Positions 1 to 7,565 of a DNA stretch of 9,093 bases are shown here, in pieces (position 1 is the stretch's first letter; the number at the start of each line of letters is the position of its first letter). Below the pieces are notes generated by a model, which did no database searches, was not told the DNA's origin, and saw only the letters and a program-made list of their open reading frames with translations. A program made the position numbers and the translations under genes. The DNA comes from Candidatus Mediterraneibacter stercorigallinarum (GTDB taxonomy: Bacteria > Bacillota > Clostridia > Lachnospirales > Lachnospiraceae). Location: NCBI GenBank assembly GCA_019116185.1, contig DXCD01000108.1:1-9093 (forward strand). Direction: 5' to 3'.

Positions 1-39
1 TTAGTCTATTCTAATCGAACTAAAGGAGGAGATTTGTAA

Positions 40-2037
40 ATGAGAATTGCTTTTGCAGGAAATCCAAACAGCGGCAAGACAACCATGTACAATGCGCTGA
101 CAGGAAGGAATGAACGTGTCGGAAACTGGGCCGGTGTTACGGTAGAGCGAAAGGAAAGCCTGATCAAGAAGGCTTATTATGATAGTGCGGAGGAGCTGGT
201 TGCGGTAGACCTGCCGGGTGCGTATTCTATGTCGCCTTTTACCTCAGAGGAGAGTATCACCAGCAGTTATGTCAAAAATGAAAATCCGGATGCGATCATC
301 AACATCGTGGACGCGACGAACTTAAGCCGAAGCCTGTTTTTCACCACGCAGCTCCTGGAGCTGGGCGTTCCGGTAGTGGTAGCTCTGAATAAGAGCGATA
401 TCACGGAGAAGAAGCAGACAAGAATTGATGAGAAACTTCTGTCTGAGAAACTTGGCTGTCCGGTTATCAAGACAATATCCACATCTTCAGGACATGAGGG
501 GCTCAAAGAGGCTGTCAGCGCGGCGGCCGCATTAAAGGGAAAAGGGCAGAAAGCGCCTTATATTCAGGCAGATATCGACTTGAAAGACAAAGATGCGGTA
601 GAGGCTGCTGACAGAAAACGTTTTGAGTTTGTAAACGGTATTGTAAAGCAGGTGGAAAAGAGAAAGGTCTTTACAAAAGACAGGAATTTCCAGGATAAAA
701 TAGACAGCATAATCACGCATAAGATTATTGGCATCCCAATCTTTGCGGCAGTGATCTTCCTGGTGTTCTACATATCACAGACTACGCTGGGAACATGGAT
801 CGCTGACTGGCTGGTCGGCTGGATCGAGACATTCCAGGGCTGGGTCGGCGGCTTGCTGGAAAATGCGAATCCGCTGTTGTACGCGCTGCTCGTTGATGGT
901 ATTATCGGTGGTGTGGGCGCGGTCGTCGGATTCCTGCCGCTGGTAATGGTGATGTATTTCCTGATCGCCCTTCTTGAGGACTGTGGTTATATGGCGCGCG
1001 CGACGGTCGTGCTGGATCCGATCTTTAAGAGAGTGGGGCTTTCCGGTAAATCCGTCATTCCTATGGTAATCGGTACAGGGTGCGCGATCCCGGGGGTTAT
1101 GGCTTCCCGTACGATCCGCAACGAGAGGGAACGCCGGACAACAGCAATGCTCACGCCGTTTATGCCGTGCGGAGCTAAGATCCCGGTTATCGCACTGTTT
1201 GCAGGAGCGTTTTTTGCAGATGCATGGTGGGTATCAGCTACGATGTATCTGGTCGGTATCGTGCTGGTACTGCTGGGAGCTCTTCTTGTAAAGCGGATCA
1301 CAGGTCAGAAGTACCGTAAATCTTTCTTTATTATCGAGCTTCCGGAATACAAGCTTCCCAGCTTAAAGAGGGCGTGTGTTTCCATGTTCGAGCGTGGGAA
1401 AGCATATATTGTCAAAGCCGGAACGATCATCTTGGTGTGCAATACGGTGGTACAGATCATGCAGAGTTTCAACTGGCAGTTCCAGCTTGTGGAAGAAGGC
1501 GCGGAGGGCACTTCTATCCTCGCAAGTATTGCACATCCATTTGCAATCTTGTTCATTCCGCTTGGATTTGGCGTATGGCAGCTTGCAGCTGCAGCGATCA
1601 CAGGCTTTATCGCGAAAGAGAATGTAGTAGGCACCCTGGCAGTTGTTTATGGTGTTACGAACCTGATCGATACAGAAGAACTGGCACTCGTGGGCAGCGG
1701 AAACGAAGTTGCTATGGTTATGGGCCTGACAAAAGCAGCGGCTCTCGCTTATCTGATGTTTAACCTGTACACCCCGCCGTGTTTTGCGGCTCTTGGAGCG
1801 ATGAATTCTGAGATGAAGAGCGGAAAATGGCTGTTCGGCGGCATCTGCCTCCAGCTTGCCACCGGTTATACGGTAGCATTCCTTGTATATCAGATCGGAA
1901 CTCTTATTACGACAGGTGCACTCGGAACTGCTTTTGTTCCCGGTCTGATTGCGGTCCTGGTATTTGCAGCGGTTATTGTATGGAGGATTCACAAGTCAGA
2001 CAAAGAATTTGCGGCAGAGTACAGCCTGCATGCATAA
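40..2037 (+). CDS. feoB: Ferrous iron transport protein FeoB (GTPase/Fe(II) transporter)
   Basis: Inner-membrane Fe(II) importer with an N-terminal cytosolic GTPase domain. Seen: the G1 P-loop GNPNSGKTT at residues 7-15, the G2 region around T34 (GNWAGVTVE), G3 DLPG at 57-60, G4 NKSD at 117-120 and a G5-like STSSG near 146-150. A helical GDI-type segment follows, then from about residue 230 the polytopic core with the FeoB Gate signatures GCAIPG and PCGAKIPV. At 665 residues it is shorter than the E. coli protein (about 773) but usual for clostridial FeoB. The start is supported by AAAGGAGG 13 bases upstream. Only 39 bases precede it; one frame stays open there and ends in a TAA abutting the ATG, but this is too short to say whether FeoA or another gene lies upstream. 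The gene leads into a FeoB-associated small protein. All GTPase motifs are intact. Confidence 0.97.
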   Translation: MRIAFAGNPNSGKTTMYNALTGRNERVGNWAGVTVERKESLIKKAYYDSAEELVAVDLPGAYSMSPFTSEESITSSYVKNENPDAIINIVDATNLSRSLFFTTQLLELGVPVVVALNKSDITEKKQTRIDEKLLSEKLGCPVIKTISTSSGHEGLKEAVSAAAALKGKGQKAPYIQADIDLKDKDAVEAADRKRFEFVNGIVKQVEKRKVFTKDRNFQDKIDSIITHKIIGIPIFAAVIFLVFYISQTTLGTWIADWLVGWIETFQGWVGGLLENANPLLYALLVDGIIGGVGAVVGFLPLVMVMYFLIALLEDCGYMARATVVLDPIFKRVGLSGKSVIPMVIGTGCAIPGVMASRTIRNERERRTTAMLTPFMPCGAKIPVIALFAGAFFADAWWVSATMYLVGIVLVLLGALLVKRITGQKYRKSFFIIELPEYKLPSLKRACVSMFERGKAYIVKAGTIILVCNTVVQIMQSFNWQFQLVEEGAEGTSILASIAHPFAILFIPLGFGVWQLAAAAITGFIAKENVVGTLAVVYGVTNLIDTEELALVGSGNEVAMVMGLTKAAALAYLMFNLYTPPCFAALGAMNSEMKSGKWLFGGICLQLATGYTVAFLVYQIGTLITTGALGTAFVPGLIAVLVFAAVIVWRIHKSDKEFAAEYSLHA

Positions 2038-2059
2038 GCAATAATCATGAATGATCATC

Positions 2060-2087
2060 GGTGGGCAGAGCAGAAGCTTTGTCCACC
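2060..2087 (+). other. Intercistronic hairpin between feoB and its partner gene
   Basis: Bases 2060-2071 can pair with 2076-2087 around an AGAA loop. All 12 positions pair in RNA, two of them as G-U. No U-run follows (TCTTGACG), so it is not a canonical intrinsic terminator. It may protect the feoB 3' end, or set the feoB to partner ratio by partial termination or processing. The role is inference; the pairing is read directly. Confidence 0.6.
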
Positions 2088-2121
2088 TCTTGACGTTGAA
2101 ACAGAAAGGAAGCTGTATATT

Positions 2122-2496
2122 ATGGCAGATATTATTGTAATTATCATTCTGGTGCTTTTGATCGGAGGTGCTGCTGCATATATGATCAGGGCAAAGAAGA
2201 ACGGAGTAAAATGTATCGGATGTCCCGCCGGCGGAAGCTGTCCCGGCAGCGGAAAAACACCGAAAAAGAAGCTGTCCGGCCGGGTGATCGGCAGGAAGAC
2301 CATGAAGATCTCAGGAATGCATTGCGCACACTGCGCGATGGATGTGACAAAGATATTGAACCAGATCGAGGGCGTCAGCGCAGAGGTTAATTTTTCGAAG
2401 GGTACAGCCCGGATCTCCTATGACAGAGAGATAGGAGAAGATGTTTTGAAAAATGCGGTGGAAAAGATCGGATACCAAGTTACCGGCATATCTTAG
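2122..2496 (+). CDS. FeoB-associated Cys-rich membrane protein fused to an HMA domain
   Basis: A 124-residue protein. Seen: a single N-terminal membrane helix (about residues 3-22, very Ile/Leu-rich), a positive patch, then a Cys cluster C31-x2-C34-x5-C40 with Gly/Pro, as in the small Cys-rich proteins encoded beside feoB. After a Lys-rich linker (45-59) comes a heavy-metal-associated domain (about 60-122) with the GMHCAHC metal motif at 65-71 and the closing GY typical of this ferredoxin-like fold. HMA domains usually carry Cu(I) or other soft metals between proteins, so a role in metal handling at the cytosolic mouth of FeoB is inferred. An upstream in-frame ATG at 2047 has no ribosome binding site and would place the hairpin inside the gene. 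The ATG at 2122 has GAAAGGA upstream and starts at the membrane helix, so it is preferred. It lies 84 bases after feoB on the same strand and is probably cotranscribed. Confidence 0.85.
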   Translation: MADIIVIIILVLLIGGAAAYMIRAKKNGVKCIGCPAGGSCPGSGKTPKKKLSGRVIGRKTMKISGMHCAHCAMDVTKILNQIEGVSAEVNFSKGTARISYDREIGEDVLKNAVEKIGYQVTGIS

Positions 2497-2568
2497 TCTG
2501 TGTGCACAATAAAGGGGGCATCACGATAAAAATCTCCTAAGGACATCTTGTTTGGCTGATTTATACAG

Positions 2569-2597
2569 GTGACATGACGCGCAAAAGATAGTATAAT
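2569..2597 (+). promoter_or_regulatory. Sigma-A-like promoter of the cysteine desulfidase gene
   Basis: The -35 GTGACA (2569-2574; 5 of 6 matches) is separated by 17 bases from a perfect -10 TATAAT (2592-2597). The predicted start is near 2604, giving a leader of about 64 bases. This separates cyuA from the upstream iron genes. I see no strong terminator in 2497-2568, so read-through from feoB is possible. Confidence 0.75.
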
Positions 2598-2607
2598 CGG
2601 ACGGGAA

Positions 2608-2638
2608 AGGCTGGCCGGCGGGAAAGAGCGGCCAGCCT
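2608..2638 (+). other. Hairpin at the 5' end of the cyuA message
   Basis: Bases 2608-2617 (AGGCTGGCCG) are perfectly complementary to 2629-2638 (CGGCCAGCCT) with an 11-base loop. The stem begins only about 4 bases after the predicted transcription start and ends about 18 bases before the ribosome binding site. It could be a 5' stabilising stem, or a protein- or effector-sensed leader. No U-run follows, so it is not a terminator. It does not match a riboswitch class I know. Confidence 0.6.
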
Positions 2639-2667
2639 GAGGCACATAAGATGATCGAGGAGAGAGT

Positions 2668-3966
2668 ATGGACAGAAAGATTTATGAAAATTACGTCAGG
2701 ATACTGGAAAATGAACTTGTGCCGGCGCTTGGATGTACAGAACCTATCGCGCTGGCTTATGCATCTGCAAAGGCGAGGGAAACGCTTGGCGAATTCCCGG
2801 AACACTTAAGCGTGCTGTGCAGCGGCAATATCATTAAAAATGTCAAAGGTGTGAAAGTGCCCAATTCGGGCGGCATGAAAGGCGTGGAGGCCGCGGCTGT
2901 GCTGGGCGTGACAGGCGGAGATCCCGGTCAGGCGCTGGAAGTGCTGGAGACAGTGACAGAGGCTGACATTAAGAGGACGAAACAGCTTCTGGCAGAAGGG
3001 TTCTGCGAGTGTATCTTAAAAGAAGGCGTGGCAAATCTGTATATTGAAGCCCGGGCAGTGAGCCGGGGAAATGAAGCGGCAGTGGTGATCGAGGAAGAGC
3101 ATACGAATATCACCCGGATCGAGAAGAACGGCAGGATCCTTTTTGAGCAGGAGAAGATAACAGTAAAAGAAGAGGACGAACCGGATAAAACCCTGTTAAA
3201 TCTTGAGGATATTATCAGTTTTGCAGAAGAGGCAGACATTGATGATGTAAGAAAAGTGCTTGAACGCCAGGTGAAATATAACACAAAGATCGCTGAAGAA
3301 GGTCTGAACAATCCGTGGGGCGCTCAGGTTGGGCGCGTGGTGCTGGAGGAATTCGGGAATGATGTGAAGTGGCGCGCCGTGGCAAAGGCTGCCGCCGGAT
3401 CTGACGCCAGGATGAGCGGCTGCTCCCTTCCGGTCATTATCAATTCCGGTTCGGGAAACCAGGGGATGACCTGTTCTCTTCCGGTGATTGAATATGCAAA
3501 AGAACTGGGGAAGAGTGAAGATGAGATGTTACGGGCGCTCTGCGTTTCAAATCTGGTGGCTCTGAACCAAAAGAAATATATCGGCTCACTGTCCGCTTAT
3601 TGTGGCGCGGTGTGCGCCGCAGCGGGAGCAGGAGCCGGCATTACTTATCTGTCCGGAGGAAACCTGGAACAGATCGAGAACACGGTGGTCAATGCGATTG
3701 CAAATGCCGGAGGCATTGTGTGTGACGGGGCGAAGCCGAGCTGTGCGGCGAAGATCGCCACCTCTCTCCAGGCAGCAGTCCTGAGCCATAAGATGGCAAT
3801 GCGCGGCCTGACGTTTTCACGGGGTGAAGGGCTTGTCATGGACTGCCCGGAGGATACGATCAAAGCAGTAGGCTATGTGGGCCGTGCCGGGATGAAACAG
3901 ACGGATGTGGAGATCTTAAATCTGATGATCGGCAGGACCAAGCTGGAAGAGATCGAGACAGATTAA
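2668..3966 (+). CDS. cyuA: L-cysteine desulfidase, CyuA/YhaM (UPF0597) family
   Basis: A 432-residue protein of the iron-sulfur serine-dehydratase-alpha-like superfamily. The family splits L-cysteine to pyruvate, ammonia and sulfide in the cytosol without PLP, using a [4Fe-4S] cluster. Seen: the N-terminal signature LGCTEPIALAYA with C23, the PNSGG motif near residues 67-71, the SGSGNQG motif mid-protein, and C312 and C352 with further Cys at 316 and 358. From memory, the archaeal desulfidase has cluster cysteines 25, 282 and 322; the spacing of 40 between the last two is the same here (312 to 352). The ATG follows CGAGGAGAGA. It has its own promoter and leader hairpin. Its TAA overlaps the stop of the convergent permease gene by 4 bases. 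Some relatives are annotated as serine dehydratases; cysteine is preferred because the architecture is the single-chain UPF0597 form. Confidence 0.9.
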   Translation: MDRKIYENYVRILENELVPALGCTEPIALAYASAKARETLGEFPEHLSVLCSGNIIKNVKGVKVPNSGGMKGVEAAAVLGVTGGDPGQALEVLETVTEADIKRTKQLLAEGFCECILKEGVANLYIEARAVSRGNEAAVVIEEEHTNITRIEKNGRILFEQEKITVKEEDEPDKTLLNLEDIISFAEEADIDDVRKVLERQVKYNTKIAEEGLNNPWGAQVGRVVLEEFGNDVKWRAVAKAAAGSDARMSGCSLPVIINSGSGNQGMTCSLPVIEYAKELGKSEDEMLRALCVSNLVALNQKKYIGSLSAYCGAVCAAAGAGAGITYLSGGNLEQIENTVVNAIANAGGIVCDGAKPSCAAKIATSLQAAVLSHKMAMRGLTFSRGEGLVMDCPEDTIKAVGYVGRAGMKQTDVEILNLMIGRTKLEEIETD

Positions 3967-4607
3967 GAGTATTTCTTCTTATAGATCCTGATCGAAGCCA
4001 GACGGCTCAGCGCCACTATCACAACTCCGGCAAACAGCAGGCAGAGCACCAGCAGGGGGCTTAAGTTAAAGATCACATCCATGCCAAGCACAACGCTGGA
4101 TGCCCTGTATGCAGCGCCGATCAGAGCGGTCACGATAATGAAGAAAATGGTCCCCCACCGTTTGCCCAGAAGGAAGTATCCGACATATATAACGGAGAGA
4201 AAGATCAGTGAAATGCTGATGCTGATGCCCCATACGCAGAGTGCTTCTGTCAGCCGGAACGTATGGTGGACATATACCTGTACCAAGGAGCATAACAGGG
4301 CGACGAGGTCAGTGACAGCGATAAATCCGAACCCCAGGATATATTTTGCTGTCACGATCTCTGCCTTTGTGACAGGAAATGTGATCAGCAGCTTGTTGAA
4401 GTTTGCGGCTTCATCTTGTTCCGTGGCAGCTTCTGTGGCGCAGCCCCCGATCAACGGCAGAATGACTCCCGCAAACAGGCCGTAATAGTATTTGGAATGG
4501 GTCAGAAACCCAAACGGGAGAACGAACAGGGCGGCTAATATGAAGGAAGCCGCGTTTTTTGGAATACAGAAATTGTCGTATAAATCTTTCAGAATGATCC
4601 CTTTCAT
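3963..4607 (-). CDS. ABC-2 type transporter permease B (ABC2_membrane_5-like)
   Basis: A 214-residue integral membrane protein with about six hydrophobic segments (roughly 17-35, 42-60, 90-110, 125-148, 152-172, 182-203) and a Lys/Arg-rich C-terminus. The N-terminal MKGIILKDLY followed by an early membrane helix, and the cytosolic stretch with LLITFPVTKAEIVTAKY after the second helix, are typical of small ABC-2 permeases paired with YtrB-like ATPases. The start overlaps the stop of ATPase B as ATGA, with AAAGGAGA upstream inside the ATPase gene, so the two are probably translationally coupled. It is the last gene of the minus-strand operon. Its stop overlaps the cyuA stop at TTAA, and no terminator is visible downstream on its strand. 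The substrate is unknown. Confidence 0.85.
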   Translation of the reverse strand: MKGIILKDLYDNFCIPKNAASFILAALFVLPFGFLTHSKYYYGLFAGVILPLIGGCATEAATEQDEAANFNKLLITFPVTKAEIVTAKYILGFGFIAVTDLVALLCSLVQVYVHHTFRLTEALCVWGISISISLIFLSVIYVGYFLLGKRWGTIFFIIVTALIGAAYRASSVVLGMDVIFNLSPLLVLCLLFAGVVIVALSRLASIRIYKKKYS

Positions 4608-5467
4608 CGTATTTTTTCTCCTTTTATATAAAACAGCATAATATCTTCGATCGAGGCATTTTCAATCGGGACGTCAGAGAAGACTTTCTTAAGTTTCTGC
4701 TTATTGCTGACGAGTACCCGGTAGCTGTATGCTTCTTTTTTGTATGCGGCTATATCGTCAGGGCTCAGCGCGTCGAAGAGCTGGCGGCCGCAGTTGATAA
4801 TTCCGTAATTATTCTGCAGGTCGTCATATGTCTTGACGAAGAGAAGCCTGCCCTCGTGGATATAGGCAATATAATCCGCGATCTTATCCAGGTCGCTGGT
4901 GATGTGGGAGGACATCAGGACCGCCCGGTCCTCCCTCTCTGTAAATTCCCTGAGGATATCCAGGATTTCGTCGCGTACTACCGGGTCAAGGCCGCTCGTC
5001 GCCTCATCCAGGATGAGCAGTTTTGGGTGGTGGCTCAGGGCAGCGGCAAATTCCAGCTTTACCCTCATGCCGGTAGAGAATTTCTTCAGGCGTTTTTTCT
5101 CGGGAAGCCGGAAACGCTTCAGATAATCCATATATTTCTCCTGATCCCAGCTTTTATATACCTGGGATAGCATTTTCCCTACAAAGAGCGGGGTAAAGCT
5201 CAAGTCATAGTGCGAGTCGCTGAAAATAACGGCAATGTCTTCTTTCATAAGCTTTTCCTGTGTCTTAAGGTCATAGCCGAGCATTGAGACCTGGTCGTAC
5301 CGGGCTTCGACGATGCCGAGAATAGAGTTGATAAAGGTGGATTTTCCGGCGCCGTTTTCACCGACCAGCCCCATGACAGTCCCGCAGGGGAGTGCAAGGG
5401 AGATGCTGTCCAGCGAGAAGTCTTTGTATGTTTTTGTCAGGTTTTTCACCTGGATCGCATAATCCAT
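4604..5467 (-). CDS. ABC transporter ATP-binding protein B (YtrB-like)
   Basis: A 287-residue ATPase partner of permease B. Seen (numbering from this start): Walker A GENGAGKST at 36-44, the signature loop FSTGM at 130-134 in place of LSGGQ (usual in this subfamily), Walker B LLILDEATSGLD with D154/E155, and the H-loop SSHI. About 75 residues beyond the core end at IEDIMLFYIKG. Two in-frame starts each have a good ribosome binding site. The ATG at 5467 has GGAGG 8 bases upstream and begins MDYAIQVKNLTKTYKDF, as relatives do. The ATG at 5500 would add 11 residues (MTTFTYTEDQQ), also follows GGAGG, and lies 4 bases from the GntR stop. The shorter form is preferred but the choice is open. A GntR-ATPase-permease order matches YtrA-type operons that respond to envelope-active compounds. 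Confidence 0.88.
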   Translation of the reverse strand: MDYAIQVKNLTKTYKDFSLDSISLALPCGTVMGLVGENGAGKSTFINSILGIVEARYDQVSMLGYDLKTQEKLMKEDIAVIFSDSHYDLSFTPLFVGKMLSQVYKSWDQEKYMDYLKRFRLPEKKRLKKFSTGMRVKLEFAAALSHHPKLLILDEATSGLDPVVRDEILDILREFTEREDRAVLMSSHITSDLDKIADYIAYIHEGRLLFVKTYDDLQNNYGIINCGRQLFDALSPDDIAAYKKEAYSYRVLVSNKQKLKKVFSDVPIENASIEDIMLFYIKGEKIR

Positions 5468-5474
5468 CTGTTGA

Positions 5475-5519
5475 TCCTCCGTGTATGTGAATGTTGTCAT
5501 GCTGTCAGTCCTCCGTGTA
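5475..5519 (-). repeat. Duplicated translation-initiation region before ATPase B
   Basis: The 11-base word TACACGGAGGA (minus strand) occurs at 5509-5519 and again at 5475-5485, a 34-base offset. Each copy is followed by a similar A/C-rich spacer ending in CAG or CAGC and then ATG. The first copy also encodes the GntR C-terminus YTED; the second encodes YTED in the extended ATPase reading frame. This looks like a small tandem duplication that created two alternative starts. Confidence 0.7.
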
Positions 5520-5879
5520 AACGATTTCCAGCGTGTTTTTCAGATCATCAAGGGAAAGCCCGTTTTCCCGCCCGAGAACAGCGGCGTCCAGGAGGAGCTT
5601 TTCGATCCTGCGCAGGTTCTCTTCACGGATGAAATCCTGATTCTGCGCAGAGACAAAGGTCCCCTTGGCGGGAACCGTGATAATAAATCCGTCTCTCTGA
5701 AGGTCGTCATAAGCTCGTTGGGTAGTGATCACGCTCACATGGAGGTCCTTGGCGAGCCTGCGCATGGAAGGCATAGGCTCGCCGGGCTTTAATTCCCCTT
5801 TCATGATCATTTCTTTGATCTGCGAAGTGATCTGCTCATAGATTGGCCGGTCGCTTGCATTGCTTAAAATAATTTCCAT
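5505..5879 (-). CDS. GntR-family transcriptional regulator, YtrA subfamily
   Basis: A 124-residue regulator. Residues about 10-76 form the GntR winged helix-turn-helix: RPIYEQITSQIKEMI, LKPGEPMPSMRRLAKDL, then VSVITTQRAYDDLQRDGFI and the wing VPAKGTFVS. The remaining 48 residues are a short helical tail, as in the YtrA subfamily, which lacks a large ligand domain and is normally encoded with ABC transporters. The start has GAGGTGA upstream. It lies between two ATPase/permease pairs, 24 bases after permease A, and I see no promoter directly before it, so it is probably transcribed from the operon promoter near 7600. Autorepression through the dyads there is inferred. Confidence 0.9.
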   Translation of the reverse strand: MEIILSNASDRPIYEQITSQIKEMIMKGELKPGEPMPSMRRLAKDLHVSVITTQRAYDDLQRDGFIITVPAKGTFVSAQNQDFIREENLRRIEKLLLDAAVLGRENGLSLDDLKNTLEIVYTED

Positions 5880-5903
5880 AGATTCACCTCAAATTACATG
5901 CGT

Positions 5904-6695
5904 TCATCTTTCAAATCCATTCTTGCGGTACAGAGCAAGGAAGAGGATCACGGACAGGATGAACTCTGCGGAAAGGATCACGCCGCTCTGTATATCAATG
6001 ACAGGGAGACCGCTGTTGATATTTGCGATCGCTTCAAAGACAATCCCGGTAAATAAGAATCCGGATATCTGTTCCAGGATCTCGCTGAAGCCGCTGAACA
6101 TGGGGAGCATCATCAGGACGAGCAGCGCGGGAGTGGTGATCGTGCTGGCGGACACCTGTGTTTTGGCATAGATTCCGAAGATCATGCCGATCACGGTGCT
6201 GATGGCAGCGCAGGCAGTGGCGACTGCGAGGTAGGCTGCCCATTGGGACGTATCCATGCTGACGCCGGCGATCAGAGCGCACAGTACGTTTACAGCTGTA
6301 CACATCAGGAGGACCGGGATGAAGCTCCCAAGGAAGAATTCCAGGCCATTGACCGAGGAGGTCATCAGTGTGCGGAGCGTATTTTTTTCTTTCTCTTCCG
6401 CAAGGGCGGCTGCCGTACAGTAGATGCCTTCCATCAGGATGTTCATGAGCACGCCCAGGGAGAGGGCGTATGCGCTCATATCGAGCGCGCCTTCCGCAAT
6501 TCTGTCGTAGACGACCTTCATGAGGAATGTAAATCCAATAGAGAATATGGGCATGATGATAAAGTTCTTGCTGAACAGCGCTTTTCCCTTTACTTCTGTG
6601 ATGGCGGCGAGTTTCCGCAGATGCACAGGCCTCATGCGGAGAGCCCTGACGTCGGATGCTTTTACTGCTGCTGTATTGTTTTTGGCTGTTTTCAT
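5904..6695 (-). CDS. ABC-2 type transporter permease A
   Basis: A 263-residue polytopic membrane protein, partner of ATPase A. Seen: a basic N-terminal tail (about 40 residues), then about six hydrophobic segments (near 46-65, 74-95, 121-143, 150-175, 183-203 and 235-257). The cytosolic motif EEKEKNTLRTLMTSSV after the second segment is the hallmark coupling region of ABC-2 exporters of the DrrB/NatB kind. The start at 6695 overlaps the ATPase A stop as ATGA and has GGGAGGG upstream. A longer in-frame start at 6785 would overlap the ATPase by 94 bases and has no site, so it is rejected. Coupled translation with ATPase A is likely. The substrate is unknown. Confidence 0.87.
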   Translation of the reverse strand: MKTAKNNTAAVKASDVRALRMRPVHLRKLAAITEVKGKALFSKNFIIMPIFSIGFTFLMKVVYDRIAEGALDMSAYALSLGVLMNILMEGIYCTAAALAEEKEKNTLRTLMTSSVNGLEFFLGSFIPVLLMCTAVNVLCALIAGVSMDTSQWAAYLAVATACAAISTVIGMIFGIYAKTQVSASTITTPALLVLMMLPMFSGFSEILEQISGFLFTGIVFEAIANINSGLPVIDIQSGVILSAEFILSVILFLALYRKNGFER

Positions 6696-7543
6696 TGTAA
6701 TTCCCTCCCTGTCACTTCTAAGAATACAGTCTCCAGTGTAGGCTCGCAGGAGTGGATCGTCTCGATCCGGCTGGCGCCCATCCACTGCGCGATCTGTTCA
6801 GCTGCCTGCGGGCTCTGCTCCAGGAAATGTTTCGTTCCGTCCGTGAGCTGCACCTTATATTTTTTGACCTTGTTGTATTTCAGGCAGATTTCTTCCGGCG
6901 TGCCGTACTCCACGATGACGCCCTCATTTAAAAGAGCCACATGGTCGCAGAGTTTTGTCGCTTCCTCCATGTTGTGGGTGGTGAGGAAGATGGACATGCC
7001 TTCGGCTTTTAATTCCATCAGCATCTTGTGGACTTCAAGGGCGGTAGACGGATCAAGGCCGCTGGTCGGTTCGTCCAGGAAGAGTACCTTAGGTTTATGC
7101 AGGATCGCCCTGGCAAGGATGAGACGCTGGGTCTGTCCTTTGGAGAGCTTGGAGGCAGGCTTTTTCCGGTGCTCGTAAAGCCCGATCCGTTTTAAGATCG
7201 GATCGATCTCCTTGAGAGGCACGTTTAGAAGCCGGGCGAAATACTTCAGATTATCGTAAACGCTCATCCGTTCATATACGCCGCTTACATCTGTGACAAT
7301 GCCGATCTGTTCATAGATCCTCTCGTCGATCCTGTCGCAGGGGATTCCCAGAACTTCCGCGTCTCCGGAAGTGGGGAGAAGCTGCCCGGTCAGGATTTTG
7401 ATAGTAGTCGTCTTGCCTGCGCCGCTGGGGCCGAGGAAGCCGAGGATCTCTCCTTTTTGAAGTTCTGCGTTGACATCTTTCAATACGAAGTCTTTGTTGA
7501 ATTTCTTAGAAAGATGCCGGATGGATATATAATGTTGGTTCAT
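6692..7543 (-). CDS. ABC transporter ATP-binding protein A (DrrA/NatA-like)
   Basis: A 283-residue ATPase, first gene of the five-gene operon. Seen: Walker A GPSGAGKTT at 38-46, a Q-loop region around IVTDVSGVYERMSVYDN, the signature LSKGQ at 133-137, Walker B VLFLDEPTSGLD with D157/E158, and the H-loop TTHNMEEA. The C-terminal 70 residues resemble the small extra domain of ABC-2 exporter ATPases. The ATG at 7543 has AAAGGAGC upstream and begins MNQHYISIRHLSKKF, as expected for the family. The frame stays open upstream to 7789, but that would run through the promoter and terminator and is not translated. The core motifs are intact, so it should be active with permease A. Its sequence differs clearly from ATPase B, so the two pairs are not recent duplicates. 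Confidence 0.9.
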   Translation of the reverse strand: MNQHYISIRHLSKKFNKDFVLKDVNAELQKGEILGFLGPSGAGKTTTIKILTGQLLPTSGDAEVLGIPCDRIDERIYEQIGIVTDVSGVYERMSVYDNLKYFARLLNVPLKEIDPILKRIGLYEHRKKPASKLSKGQTQRLILARAILHKPKVLFLDEPTSGLDPSTALEVHKMLMELKAEGMSIFLTTHNMEEATKLCDHVALLNEGVIVEYGTPEEICLKYNKVKKYKVQLTDGTKHFLEQSPQAAEQIAQWMGASRIETIHSCEPTLETVFLEVTGRELQ

Positions 7544-7565
7544 ATGCGCTGCTCCTTTGTTAATA

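Noticed and set aside
1363..1992. A 209-codon open frame antisense to feoB
   Set aside because: It lies wholly opposite a well-supported gene, has no ribosome binding site or family resemblance, and has a composition typical of a shadow frame.
2047..2121. Upstream extension of the Cys-rich/HMA gene
   Set aside because: No ribosome binding site at 2047, the segment includes the hairpin, and the extra residues would precede the membrane helix.
2090..2121. TTGACG as a -35 for a separate promoter of the Cys-rich/HMA gene
   Set aside because: No acceptable -10 at 16-18 bases; the nearest TATATT is 20 bases away and runs into the start codon.
6243..7178. A 311-codon open frame antisense to the first ATPase and permease
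   Set aside because: Cys/His/Ser-rich nonsense-like translation, spans two genes with intact motifs, no start signals.
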